A stretch of DNA of 36,145 nucleotides from Draconibacterium orientale (GTDB lineage Bacteria > Bacteroidota > Bacteroidia > Bacteroidales > UBA12170), in assembly GCA_020718205.1 (NCBI GenBank), contig DYSN01000026.1:1-36145 (forward strand), given 5' to 3'. Both the position numbers and the translations under genes were made by a program. How positions within the stretch are numbered: the stretch's first letter is position 1; each line of letters begins with the position of its first letter. The notes beneath the pieces are model-generated. The model worked only from the letters and a program-made list of their open reading frames with translations, had not been told where the DNA came from and ran no database searches. This document shows positions 18,074 through 25,892 of the stretch, piece after piece.

Positions 18074-18559
18074 ATGAAATATTTCCGTCTCCCATTGTTC
18101 ATTGCTTTACTCATGTCCCTTTTGGGGCTCGGATGGGGATGTGTTAAAAACGAAATCTGTCTTCCATCGAACAATATACTCTCGGTCGAAATCTACGAAA
18201 TCACCAGCGATACCACAGTAGCCATAAGTTCCATTGACTCACTAACTCTTTATATTGTTGGACGCGAAGATTCCATACTTTATAATAACAGCAAAAAAGT
18301 AGAAACCATTGAAATTCCTTTGAGCGACTCGGCTGTTTTTCTGAAAATTGTGGCACAAATAAATGCTGCTACCGACACTATCTATTTGAATTACACACCT
18401 TTTTCTGTTTTTCGCAGCACCGAATGTGGGGTTGTGAACCGATATCAGATTAATGAAGTGATGTCTACAACCAATAATCTGAAGGCCATATATCTTCAAA
18501 ACAAAGAAATAAATGAAAATGAAGCAATTAACCTTTCTTTTTTTGTTGATTTGGAGTAG
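18074..18559 (+). CDS. DUF6452-family lipoprotein
   Basis: A 161-residue lipoprotein: hydrophobic signal MKYFRLPLFIALLMSLLGLG followed by the lipobox-like LGWGC, with Cys23. The mature part is rich in beta-strand patterns and has paired cysteines (CLPSNN near the start, TECGVVNRYQINEV near the end) as in the DUF6452 family of Bacteroidota. The function is unknown; position and signal place it in the cell envelope. It is the first gene of a tightly overlapping run and its end overlaps the next gene by 47 bp, which suggests translational coupling. A family neighbour, DUF6048, is encoded directly after it, which supports the assignment. Confidence 0.75.
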   Translation: MKYFRLPLFIALLMSLLGLGWGCVKNEICLPSNNILSVEIYEITSDTTVAISSIDSLTLYIVGREDSILYNNSKKVETIEIPLSDSAVFLKIVAQINAATDTIYLNYTPFSVFRSTECGVVNRYQINEVMSTTNNLKAIYLQNKEINENEAINLSFFVDLE

Positions 18560-19283
18560 CACCGGGGGTTTTCTCCTTTTTGCTCAGTCGGTGGATACAG
18601 GTCGAATTAAACCTGCCATTGACAAACCTGTGCTGAAAGAGAAAAAAGTAAAGAAAGAAAAAGTATTTGTGGAGCACGACCTAAGGTTTGGAATCGATAT
18701 CAGCACTTTAATCATTGGGGCAGTTACTCCCGTTAGAACAGGTATTGATTTGAGTGCTGAATATAAATTAACTCCACGATGGTTTGTAGTAGCGGAAGGT
18801 GGCTATCAGTCTTATGAGAAAAATAATGATAAAATAAGCTATCTATCAAAAGGTAAGTATTTTAGAGTTGGCGGTGACTATAGCCTGCGGTTTGCAGAAG
18901 AGAAAAATGACCGCGATATTTATTATTTGGGTTTCAGATACGGTTTTGCACAATTTAACCAGGAAATTCCATATTATTTTCTCTACAATTCATTTTGGGG
19001 AAACTCCGAAGGTTCCATGGCCTCCGAAAAGGGACAGGCTCATTGGATTGAAGTGGTTACGGGTTTTAAGGTGGAGGTGCTTAAGAATTTTTATCTCGGA
19101 ATGAACATCAGGCTAAAATCGTTTATCCATCGAACAAAAACCAATATCGAACCGGTTCAGTTCGTGCCCGGATATGCCAGAAATTACAATTCTGGGGTTT
19201 TTAATTTCAACTATACCATTTCGTATAATATTCCAATGAACTATAGGAAACAAAAAATTGCAGTATATGAAAATGGCCGGTAA
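18513..19283 (+). CDS. DUF6048-family outer-membrane beta-barrel protein
   Basis: A 256-residue exported protein; a second ATG at 18519 is an equally good start. The signal peptide (FLFLLIWSSTGGFLLFAQS) is followed by a lysine-rich linker KEKKVKKEKV, then strands typical of a small outer-membrane barrel (DLRFGIDISTLIIGAVTPV, YFRVGGDYSLRF, YLGFRYGFAQF). These features fit the DUF6048 family, often found beside DUF6452. The function is not known; the alternating-strand pattern points to a barrel in the outer membrane. It overlaps its upstream neighbour by 47 bp and the downstream gene by 17 bp. Confidence 0.72.
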   Translation: MKMKQLTFLFLLIWSSTGGFLLFAQSVDTGRIKPAIDKPVLKEKKVKKEKVFVEHDLRFGIDISTLIIGAVTPVRTGIDLSAEYKLTPRWFVVAEGGYQSYEKNNDKISYLSKGKYFRVGGDYSLRFAEEKNDRDIYYLGFRYGFAQFNQEIPYYFLYNSFWGNSEGSMASEKGQAHWIEVVTGFKVEVLKNFYLGMNIRLKSFIHRTKTNIEPVQFVPGYARNYNSGVFNFNYTISYNIPMNYRKQKIAVYENGR

Positions 19284-19932
19284 AATATTGGTTCTGATGG
19301 CTTTACTGATAATGACTTCAAGCCTGAAAGCCCAGAAGGAATATCGTTTTTACGACTATCGGCTAATGGGACTAAGGGCAGGTTTTTCGTGGGCCACCAT
19401 CGATTTGCAGCCTGCTCAATCGGATGTGGTAGGCGACTTTAGTTATAGCGGCGGGATGGTTTTTGTTTTTAGTCAGAAAAAATATGTGGGAGTTCAGATA
19501 GAAGCTTTGTTTACTTCCCGAAAATGGAAAGAAACTTTCGATACTTACCAGGCTCAAACAGAGCTGTCGTTTGTGGAAATTCCTTTATTGACCAATATCA
19601 ATCTGGGAACCGGAAAAATGAAGTATATCATCAATCTGGGAACCTATTTTGCCATGCGATTCGATAAAAAACTTACCACCAATATGCCATCCAGTTACGA
19701 AGCTTATGAAGCCTTGACAAGCAGGGAAGAGAGAAACTCCGACTTCGGATTGCTCATCGGCGGTGCCCTCAGGTATTTTAGTTCGGTGGGTGTTTTTCAA
19801 CTCGATGCCCGTTTTGCTTATGGCTACCAGAAAATGTACAGCGAAGATGCTACCGGTTTTCGGTTTTCCAATATGCCCACTGCCAATGTGGGAATTATTT
19901 ACATGATAAATCTGAAGAAAGATGTCCAATAA
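19267..19932 (+). CDS. Small outer-membrane beta-barrel protein (porin-like)
   Basis: A 221-residue exported protein. I chose the ATG at 19267 rather than an in-frame TTG at 19258 because the signal peptide MKMAGKILVLMALLIMTSSL starts there; cleavage probably falls after LKA. The mature part shows eight or so amphipathic strands (GLRAGFSWATIDL, GGMVFVFSQKKYVGVQIEAL, SFVEIPLLTNINLG, NVGIIYMINL), the pattern of the PorT/outer-membrane beta-barrel family (PF13568) of Bacteroidota. No specific substrate or partner is evident. It overlaps both neighbours (17 bp upstream, 11 bp downstream), so it belongs to the same transcript as the DUF6452 and DUF6048 genes. Confidence 0.78.
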   Translation: MKMAGKILVLMALLIMTSSLKAQKEYRFYDYRLMGLRAGFSWATIDLQPAQSDVVGDFSYSGGMVFVFSQKKYVGVQIEALFTSRKWKETFDTYQAQTELSFVEIPLLTNINLGTGKMKYIINLGTYFAMRFDKKLTTNMPSSYEAYEALTSREERNSDFGLLIGGALRYFSSVGVFQLDARFAYGYQKMYSEDATGFRFSNMPTANVGIIYMINLKKDVQ

Positions 19933-20581
19933 AATGAGTTTGCAATCGGTACTGTTCGATCTGGATGGAACCATAATTGAACCCCGGCAAGGTATTGTCA
20001 ATTCCATACTTTATGCTGTTGGTCAATATGGCCTTAAAGAAGAACATCCCGAAACGCTGAATAGCTTTATTGGTCCGCCGTTGCATCATTCCTTTCAGCA
20101 GCGTTATCAACTCACCGAAGAACAATCATTCGAAATGGTGAGGCTTTACCGCGTTTATTATTCAAAAAAAGGAATCTATGAATGCACCCTGTATCCGGGC
20201 ATTCGCGAGTTGATTGAGCAATTGTACGAACGCAATATCTTTTTGGCATTGGCCACTTCCAAGCCTGAGGATTTTGCCAATCAGCTGTTGGAGCATTTTA
20301 AGCTCAACGAGTTTTTTGAGTTCACCGCTGCTGCATTATACGACGGCAAGCGCACCGAAAAAAACGAAGTGATTGAATACGCTCTGGAAAATATTCCACC
20401 GTTCGAACGTACTGAAATTCTGATGCTTGGCGATCGAGAATTCGATATTGATGGGGGAAAATTTCATGGATTAAAAACTGCCTGGGCGCGCTGGGGCTAT
20501 GGTCAAGATGAGGTTGTGCTTTTGTCAAAACCCGATTTGGTGCTCAATAATCCCCTGGAATTGCTGGATTTTATTTTGTAA
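19922..20581 (+). CDS. HAD-superfamily phosphatase (Gph/PpaX-like)
   Basis: A 219-residue cytoplasmic hydrolase; the start at 19922 overlaps the upstream gene by 11 bp, and an ATG at 19934 is possible. HAD motif I is VLFDLDGTIIEP (Asp13/Asp15), the cap segment has SFIGPPLHHSF as in phosphoglycolate phosphatases, motif II is LATSKP and motif IV is MLGDREFDIDGG. Family members act on phosphoglycolate, pyrophosphate or nucleotide and sugar phosphates; the substrate cannot be told. It is the last gene of the overlapping run of envelope genes, though its role there is unclear. Confidence 0.87.
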   Translation: MSNKMSLQSVLFDLDGTIIEPRQGIVNSILYAVGQYGLKEEHPETLNSFIGPPLHHSFQQRYQLTEEQSFEMVRLYRVYYSKKGIYECTLYPGIRELIEQLYERNIFLALATSKPEDFANQLLEHFKLNEFFEFTAAALYDGKRTEKNEVIEYALENIPPFERTEILMLGDREFDIDGGKFHGLKTAWARWGYGQDEVVLLSKPDLVLNNPLELLDFIL

Positions 20582-20679
20582 ATAAATGAAATTCAGTTTG
20601 TTTAGGAAAAAACGTTAATACTCCATTACTAAATTTACTCTATTACTGATTTTGATTCCCCTGAAATATTTTAGTGGTT

Positions 20680-21840
20680 TCAATAATCCACCTGCGAAAA
20701 ATAATACAAATCGGTGGGTTGTTCTTCATGGAAAATTTTAATTAAATCGCGCAGCACCACATCGGGCCGGTAACTTCCGGTTTCCCAATAATCGTTGGCC
20801 AATTGCGAATTAAGCCTTTTGTGATAGGAGTAGACCCTGTGGTTTTTAATGGCCTTGAAAGTACCATACTTCGCTGTCGAAAAAACTCTGAGATTTTGGG
20901 GGTCAATGGCTCCTGTATACATCCAAATATCTGCCTGGGCAGCTTTGTGCATAATGACTTCAAAATCAAGCTGAATACTGCCTTCCGATGAATCGCTTTG
21001 AAGCAAATATTTCCCCCCGGCATCCTGATACAACTGACTCTTATAGCTTTTTCCACCCGCCGAATACCAGATTCCTTCATATTCCGAACCATTAAAAACC
21101 ACGGGTTGTAAAGTGTGGTCTGTATTCTGCTTTAACGAATGATATCTGTTGCAAATGGCCCGAAACTCCGCAATGGCTTGTTCTTCCTGATTGTAAAAGG
21201 CCGCCAGTGCTATCATCCATTCCGCTTTTCCCAGCGGGTGATGTTCCTGCCAGTCGTACATGAGCAAAGGTGTGAGCTTATATTGAATCAACCTTTCATA
21301 ATCGCTGCTCAGCTGCTCCCATCCGCTGCCAATAACCAGATTGGGTTGAAGTTGCAATAGTTTTTCCATGTTCAGCTGTATGCTTTTTCCTATATTTTCT
21401 ATCGCTCCATTTTCAACTTTGTGGATGGTCGCAGCATCGTAAATGAGCTCAGGATCTGTAACCCCCACCAGATGATTCTCGAGTTGCAGAATGTTAATGA
21501 GTCCCACAAAAGGGGAGGCAAGGGCGGCAATTTTTTGCGGATTCTGATTTACAACAAAGCTGAGATTTCCGGGGGTTATGGGTGGCTTTGCGTTGCTATC
21601 CTGCAAAATAAAGTACTCGAGATTTAACGAAGTATTCCCCCAGGGATTGATGATGGTAAGTTTCTTATAGCCATCATAATAATCGATTCGATAAAAAACA
21701 GCGTATTCGGGCTGATAACCGGTTTGCGCCACCAGGTCTGCTTGTTTTTTTTTCGATGAACAACCACTTGCAATCAATATTACCATCAGAAAGCTTGTCA
21801 AGCCACTGATTTTAAAGAAATTAAACAAGGTTGAGTTCAT
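20680..21840 (-). CDS. Periplasmic-binding lipoprotein of an iron/cobalamin-type ABC transporter
   Basis: A 386-residue lipoprotein from the ATG at 21840; an in-frame TTG at 21867 lies upstream but adds nothing to the signal. The signal ends in a lipobox LIASGC. The mature protein is a BtuF/FepB-type binding protein (PF01497), with PQKIAALASPFVGLINILQL at the first lobe, LQLQPNLVIGSGWE, and a second lobe with GIWYSAGGKSYKSQLYQDAGG. Such proteins deliver cobalamin, haem or ferric siderophore to a FecCD-type permease. No permease, ATPase or TonB receptor is seen beside it here, so its ligand is open. It lies 30 bp downstream of the threonine dehydratase gene. Confidence 0.83.
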   Translation of the reverse strand: MNSTLFNFFKISGLTSFLMVILIASGCSSKKKQADLVAQTGYQPEYAVFYRIDYYDGYKKLTIINPWGNTSLNLEYFILQDSNAKPPITPGNLSFVVNQNPQKIAALASPFVGLINILQLENHLVGVTDPELIYDAATIHKVENGAIENIGKSIQLNMEKLLQLQPNLVIGSGWEQLSSDYERLIQYKLTPLLMYDWQEHHPLGKAEWMIALAAFYNQEEQAIAEFRAICNRYHSLKQNTDHTLQPVVFNGSEYEGIWYSAGGKSYKSQLYQDAGGKYLLQSDSSEGSIQLDFEVIMHKAAQADIWMYTGAIDPQNLRVFSTAKYGTFKAIKNHRVYSYHKRLNSQLANDYWETGSYRPDVVLRDLIKIFHEEQPTDLYYFSQVDY

Positions 21841-21870
21841 GAAGAAGTTCTTAGTGACGCTGTTCAAAGG

Positions 21871-22830
21871 CTATAATTTACTGATTTCCAAATTGAAGAA
21901 AGCATTCAAATCCACATTTCCACCTGAAAGAATCAAGGCGACTTTTTGGTTTTGAAAGATTTGTTTGTTTTTCAGAACAGCAGCCAAAACAATGGCGGAC
22001 GAAGATTCCACAACAATTTTCAAGCGTTCCCAAATCAGTTTCATGGCAAACAGGATTTCGTAGTCATCCACCAGAAAAATTTCTTTCACATAATCCCGAA
22101 TCACGGGGAAGGTTTGATCGCCCAGCGAAGTGCGAAGCCCATCGGCAATGGTTTTGGGGTTTATGGAAGGCTGAATGGAGTTGAGTTGAATGGAATGAAA
22201 AGCATCGGCGGCACCCTGAGGCTCAGCACCATAAACCACCGTTTTTTTCGAGAAAAAATGTGCAGCCAAAGCCGTCCCACTGATGAGTCCGCCACCACCA
22301 ACCGGCGAGATTATGGCATCCACATCCATTTCTTCGAGAATTTCCTGGGTTGCCGTGCTGTTGCCAAGAATGACTGCTCTGTCGTTATAAGGATGGCAAG
22401 GGGTAGCAAGGGTTTTAGAAATAATTCCGGCCAATGTATTTTCCCTGGCTTCGAGCGTGGGTTCGCATTCAACTATTTGAGCTCCATAGGATTCCACAGC
22501 ATTTTTCTTGACTCCCGGAGCATTGCCGGGCATGACAATAGTTGCAGGAATACCCATGAGTTTGGCTCCCAAAGCCAAAGCTGCTCCGTAGTTGCCGCTG
22601 CTGTGCGTAGCCACTCCTTTTTGCTGGTCTTCAGGGGATAAGGACAGAATTTTGTGCATGGCTCCACGCATTTTAAAGGCCCCCGCTTTTTGAAAATTTT
22701 CGCATTTAAAATAAAGCTCGCAACCTGCCATTTTGTTGAGCAAATGCGATTGTATAAGGGGGGTACGGTGAATATGATCGCCCAGAAGTTGGCGGGCATT
22801 TAAAAGCTCCTGCAGTTGGTAAGGTTTCAT
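21871..22830 (-). CDS. Threonine/serine dehydratase (PLP fold type II)
   Basis: A 319-residue PLP enzyme. The lysine that binds PLP is Lys53 in FQKAGAFKMRGA, the phosphate-side loop SSGNYGAALALGAK follows at about 77-90, and the glycine loop VGGGGLISGTALA is at about 177. The length, without a C-terminal ACT regulatory domain, fits catabolic threonine dehydratase or serine racemase rather than biosynthetic IlvA. It would convert threonine to 2-oxobutanoate and ammonia, or act on serine. It sits between the asparaginase-like gene (38 bp gap) and the binding lipoprotein, downstream of the rib genes. Confidence 0.88.
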   Translation of the reverse strand: MKPYQLQELLNARQLLGDHIHRTPLIQSHLLNKMAGCELYFKCENFQKAGAFKMRGAMHKILSLSPEDQQKGVATHSSGNYGAALALGAKLMGIPATIVMPGNAPGVKKNAVESYGAQIVECEPTLEARENTLAGIISKTLATPCHPYNDRAVILGNSTATQEILEEMDVDAIISPVGGGGLISGTALAAHFFSKKTVVYGAEPQGAADAFHSIQLNSIQPSINPKTIADGLRTSLGDQTFPVIRDYVKEIFLVDDYEILFAMKLIWERLKIVVESSSAIVLAAVLKNKQIFQNQKVALILSGGNVDLNAFFNLEISKL

Positions 22831-22868
22831 GCTAAATCTTTATAAATTTAAATTTTATTCATTGATAT

Positions 22869-23363
22869 TCAACTATTTAATAGTTCAAATTGTCCCGAGA
22901 TTTGGTTTCTCGTCAGCTTTTGCCAGGGAGCAATGAGCCCCTGAATGGCCACATAAACACCCGAATCCAACAACTGAATACCGGCGACAGCCATCCCCAA
23001 ATTGAAATCGGCATCGGAGTCTTTAAATCGCTCTGGAATCATAGAAGCAGTAAGAATAATGGTTTTACGAGTCCTTTCGGCCAGGAAACTGGCGGTTTCG
23101 AGCAAGGTATCGGATCCAAGAGTGATGATGATAGATTGTTCGTTTAACCCGTTACAGAAATCTGCCAACAGCTGACCATCAGTATTGGTAATATCGAGAC
23201 TGTCTTTTTTCAGAAGTTCATAAAAAACCACTTCATGTGAATGCTTTGCTCCGGCAAATATTCTTTTTGCTGCGGGCTCGCCTATTTCAAAAGCATCTCC
23301 ACCCATGGATTTTGGGTAATCCTTGTCAATGGTTCCTCCGGTTTGAATAACGGCAATCTTCAT
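22869..23363 (-). CDS. Short asparaginase-like protein (N-terminal domain only)
   Basis: A 164-residue cytoplasmic protein from the ATG at 23363; an extended frame to 23405 would need a TTG start. It has the asparaginase N-terminal motif IAVIQTGGTIDKDY with the catalytic threonine. The second motif reads ITLGSDTLLETA, where type I/II asparaginases usually have HGTDT, so the Thr-Asp pair is kept but the preceding residues differ. It also has TASMIPERFKDSDADFNLG. It lacks the whole C-terminal domain of true asparaginases (about 330 residues); compact homologues of about 160 residues are known in several bacteria. Activity on asparagine is uncertain. It lies 108 bp after ribH. Confidence 0.78.
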   Translation of the reverse strand: MKIAVIQTGGTIDKDYPKSMGGDAFEIGEPAAKRIFAGAKHSHEVVFYELLKKDSLDITNTDGQLLADFCNGLNEQSIIITLGSDTLLETASFLAERTRKTIILTASMIPERFKDSDADFNLGMAVAGIQLLDSGVYVAIQGLIAPWQKLTRNQISGQFELLNS

Positions 23364-23471
23364 GTTGTGGATGTTTTTATTTTCAAAATAAACATGTTTC
23401 TCCAATTGCTGAACGGGTTAAACAAGTATTTGATTATCAAGGCATCAAACGCCCCATAATAAATTTTGTTT

Positions 23472-23933
23472 TTAAATTTCCGAAAGCAGATTCACCATTT
23501 CGATGGCCGACATAGCAGCTTCAAATCCTTTGTTTCCGGCTTTTGTTCCGGCTCTTTCAATGGCTTGTTCTATGTTTTCGGTGGTGAGCACGCCAAAGAT
23601 AACGGGCAATTTGTTTTGCATTGCCACCTGAGCAATACCTTTGGAAACTTCGGAAGCCACATAGTCGAAATGGGGAGTAGCTCCACGAATGACTGCACCC
23701 AGACAAATGATGGCATCGAAGCGACCACTTTCGGCCATTTTTTGCGCCACCAACGGAATTTCAAACGCTCCCGGAACCCAGGCCACCTCAATATGGTCTT
23801 CAATGGCTTCGTGACGGCGAAGTGCATCCAAAGCACCATCGAGAAGCTTTCCGCCAATAAACTCGTTGAACCTGCCAACTATGATACCATATTTATAATT
23901 TCCCGCTTTTAATTTACCTTCAATTGTTCTCAT
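23472..23933 (-). CDS. ribH: 6,7-dimethyl-8-ribityllumazine synthase
   Basis: A 153-residue enzyme that condenses the pyrimidine made by the RibD branch with 3,4-dihydroxy-2-butanone 4-phosphate from RibBA to form lumazine. Family motifs are complete: [19 protein letters not shown], the substrate loop [24 protein letters not shown] with the catalytic-site histidine, and [20 protein letters not shown]. It lies 79 bp downstream of ribBA on the same strand and is the last riboflavin gene of the riboswitch-controlled run. Confidence 0.96.
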   Translation of the reverse strand: MRTIEGKLKAGNYKYGIIVGRFNEFIGGKLLDGALDALRRHEAIEDHIEVAWVPGAFEIPLVAQKMAESGRFDAIICLGAVIRGATPHFDYVASEVSKGIAQVAMQNKLPVIFGVLTTENIEQAIERAGTKAGNKGFEAAMSAIEMVNLLSEI

Positions 23934-24012
23934 ATTGTTTTGTGTTTTATTCTTAAATATCTTTATTTCAGTTTATTACAAAATACTAATTTCTTTTCTA
24001 ATCTTTCAAAAA

Positions 24013-25233
24013 CTACTTCATAACAAAATAATTCTCCTTGAGCAAATGTCCCATTTTCAAGGCTTTGGTTTTAAGATAGAAATGATTTTTTTCGTGATGA
24101 TTGGGTTCAATGTGTACGCGCTCAGTTATTTGAATTCCAGCACTTTCCAAATCAGAGATCTTATCGGGATTGTTGGTTAACAGTTTTATTTTTTTAACCC
24201 CCAAATCCATCAAAATATCTGCCGCGACTTTATAGTTTCTTAAATCGGGGGCAAAACCCAATGCTTCGTTGGCCTCCACAGTGTCGAGTCCGGCTTCCTG
24301 TAACTGATAGGCTTTCAGCTTGTTATTGAGCCCAATGCCACGACCTTCCTGCCGAAGATAAATCATGATTCCATTCCCCGATTGGGCTATCAATTGCATG
24401 GCCAAATCGCGTTGCTCCCCACAATCGCAGCGGAAGCTACCAAAAACATCGCCGGTAAGGCATTCCGAGTGAACGCGGACAAGAGCAGTTTCGTTGGGAT
24501 TAAAATTTTTACTGACTAAAGCCACGTGTTCAATGGGCGAAGTTTTGCAGGAATAGCCAAAAATAGTAAAATCGCCAAATTTGGTGGGCAGGTCGGCATG
24601 GGTTATTTGTTCCACCATAGACTCGTTTTTCCGTCTGAATTCTATGAGAGCCGCAATGCTGATGAGTTTCAGGTTGTGCTTTTGCTTGAATTCCACCAAA
24701 TCGGGAACCCGTGCCATGGTACCATCGGGGTTGATGATTTCGCAAATGACACCTCCCGGATACAGACCTGCCATTCGCGCCAAATCTACCGCGGCTTCGG
24801 TATGGCCCGCTCTTTGCAAAACTCCGCCATCTTTGGCTTCGAGGGGGAAAATATGCCCCGGGCGTTTAAAATCCGAAGCCTGAGAAAGGGGATGAACAAG
24901 CTGTATGATGGTAAGTGCCCTTTCGTGGGCACTGATTCCGGTGGTTGTTCCAATGGCATCCACCGTTATGGTGAAAGCAGTTTGAAGAGAATCGGTGTTG
25001 TGCTCCACCATTTTGCCCAGCTTAAGAGCGCGCAGCCTGTCGCCGGAGAGAGGTGTGCAGATAAGTCCACCTGCATGTTTTATCATAAAATTGATGGCTT
25101 CGGGGGTCGCTTTTTCGGCGGCCATGATCAGGTCGCCTTCGTTTTCCCGTTCTTCATCATCAACTACAATGACCATTTTTCCTTGCCTGATATCCTCCAG
25201 AGCATCTTCTATGGTATCGAAATATTTTTTCAT
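24013..25233 (-). CDS. ribBA: Bifunctional DHBP synthase / GTP cyclohydrolase II
   Basis: A 406-residue fusion enzyme. Residues 1-202 are 3,4-dihydroxy-2-butanone 4-phosphate synthase, with VVDDEERENEGDLIMAAE and RAGHTEAAVDLARMAGL. Residues about 207-406 are GTP cyclohydrolase II, with the zinc cysteines Cys258, Cys269 and Cys271 in ECLTGDVFGSFRCDCGEQ and the motif LRQEGRGIGL. The two halves supply both precursors of lumazine from ribulose 5-phosphate and GTP. The start codon shares one base with the ribE stop (TAATG), which indicates translational coupling. The last residues (YFVMK) run slightly past the conserved core. Confidence 0.96.
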   Translation of the reverse strand: MKKYFDTIEDALEDIRQGKMVIVVDDEERENEGDLIMAAEKATPEAINFMIKHAGGLICTPLSGDRLRALKLGKMVEHNTDSLQTAFTITVDAIGTTTGISAHERALTIIQLVHPLSQASDFKRPGHIFPLEAKDGGVLQRAGHTEAAVDLARMAGLYPGGVICEIINPDGTMARVPDLVEFKQKHNLKLISIAALIEFRRKNESMVEQITHADLPTKFGDFTIFGYSCKTSPIEHVALVSKNFNPNETALVRVHSECLTGDVFGSFRCDCGEQRDLAMQLIAQSGNGIMIYLRQEGRGIGLNNKLKAYQLQEAGLDTVEANEALGFAPDLRNYKVAADILMDLGVKKIKLLTNNPDKISDLESAGIQITERVHIEPNHHEKNHFYLKTKALKMGHLLKENYFVMK

Positions 25234-25892
25234 TACAGAAATCCATTTTTTGCTAAAAAGCCCATATCAATCGAGCTTTTATTTTGGTTGTTGTTTTGTG
25301 TTTGGTTTGTTTGGAGAAAACGATAGACGAATTTACCTATCATATCGGTTTCAATATTTACTGTATCGTTTACTTTCTTGTGAAGCAAGGTGGTTTTGGA
25401 AGCCGTGTGGGGAATTACTGACATTTCAAAACTTTGGGCATTCACAGTAACTAAAGTGAGCGAAATGCCATCAATCGCAATGCTTCCTTTGGGTATAAGT
25501 TGTTGAATAAGTGCTACTTCGGCTGTTATAGAAAAACGATGAGCAATGTCGTCCTTAGTGATGGAAGCAATGGTTCCCGTGCCGTCAATATGACCCGAAA
25601 CCAAATGTCCGCCCAATCGGTCAGAAAGTTTCATAGCTCGTTCCAGATTTACATGATGGCCGGGTTTGAGCTGGGAAAAATTGGTTCTGATAACTGTTTC
25701 AGACATCACATCAACAGTGAATTCGTGGTTTCGGATATGTGTAACGGTGAGACAAGCCCCCTGTGTGCAAACGCTGTCGCCCACTTTTAAATCGTCCAGA
25801 ATTTTGTTGGCAGTAATGGTGAGCTCGTAGCTGTTTCTGCCTTTCAGCATGGTTTTTACTGTTCCAATTTCCTCTACCAATCCGGTGAACAT
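25233..25892 (-). CDS. ribE: Riboflavin synthase (alpha chain)
   Basis: A 219-residue enzyme that dismutates two lumazine molecules to riboflavin. It has the expected duplicated lumazine-binding barrel: MFTGLVEEIGTVK at the N-terminus, SVCTQGACLTVT, the domain junction GGHLVSGHIDGTGTIASI, and the second-repeat SIAIDGISLTLV. The last 20 or so residues (QTNQTQNNNQNKSSIDMG) form a polar tail not needed for the fold. It overlaps ribD by ATGA (25892) and ribBA by one base, so the three genes are translationally linked. Confidence 0.95.
   Translation of the reverse strand: MFTGLVEEIGTVKTMLKGRNSYELTITANKILDDLKVGDSVCTQGACLTVTHIRNHEFTVDVMSETVIRTNFSQLKPGHHVNLERAMKLSDRLGGHLVSGHIDGTGTIASITKDDIAHRFSITAEVALIQQLIPKGSIAIDGISLTLVTVNAQSFEMSVIPHTASKTTLLHKKVNDTVNIETDMIGKFVYRFLQTNQTQNNNQNKSSIDMGFLAKNGFL

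Noticed and set aside
19922-20581. HAD phosphatase as the missing dephosphorylation enzyme of riboflavin synthesis
   Set aside because: It is on the other strand in an unrelated overlapping gene run, and its motifs look like Gph/PpaX; nothing links it to the rib operon.
21946-22641. 231-codon plus-strand open frame opposite threonine dehydratase
   Set aside because: Antisense to the PLP-enzyme core; no recognisable domain.
24526-25326. Long open frame on the plus strand opposite ribBA
   Set aside because: It is antisense to strongly conserved ribBA and ribE sequence and has no family features or promoter.
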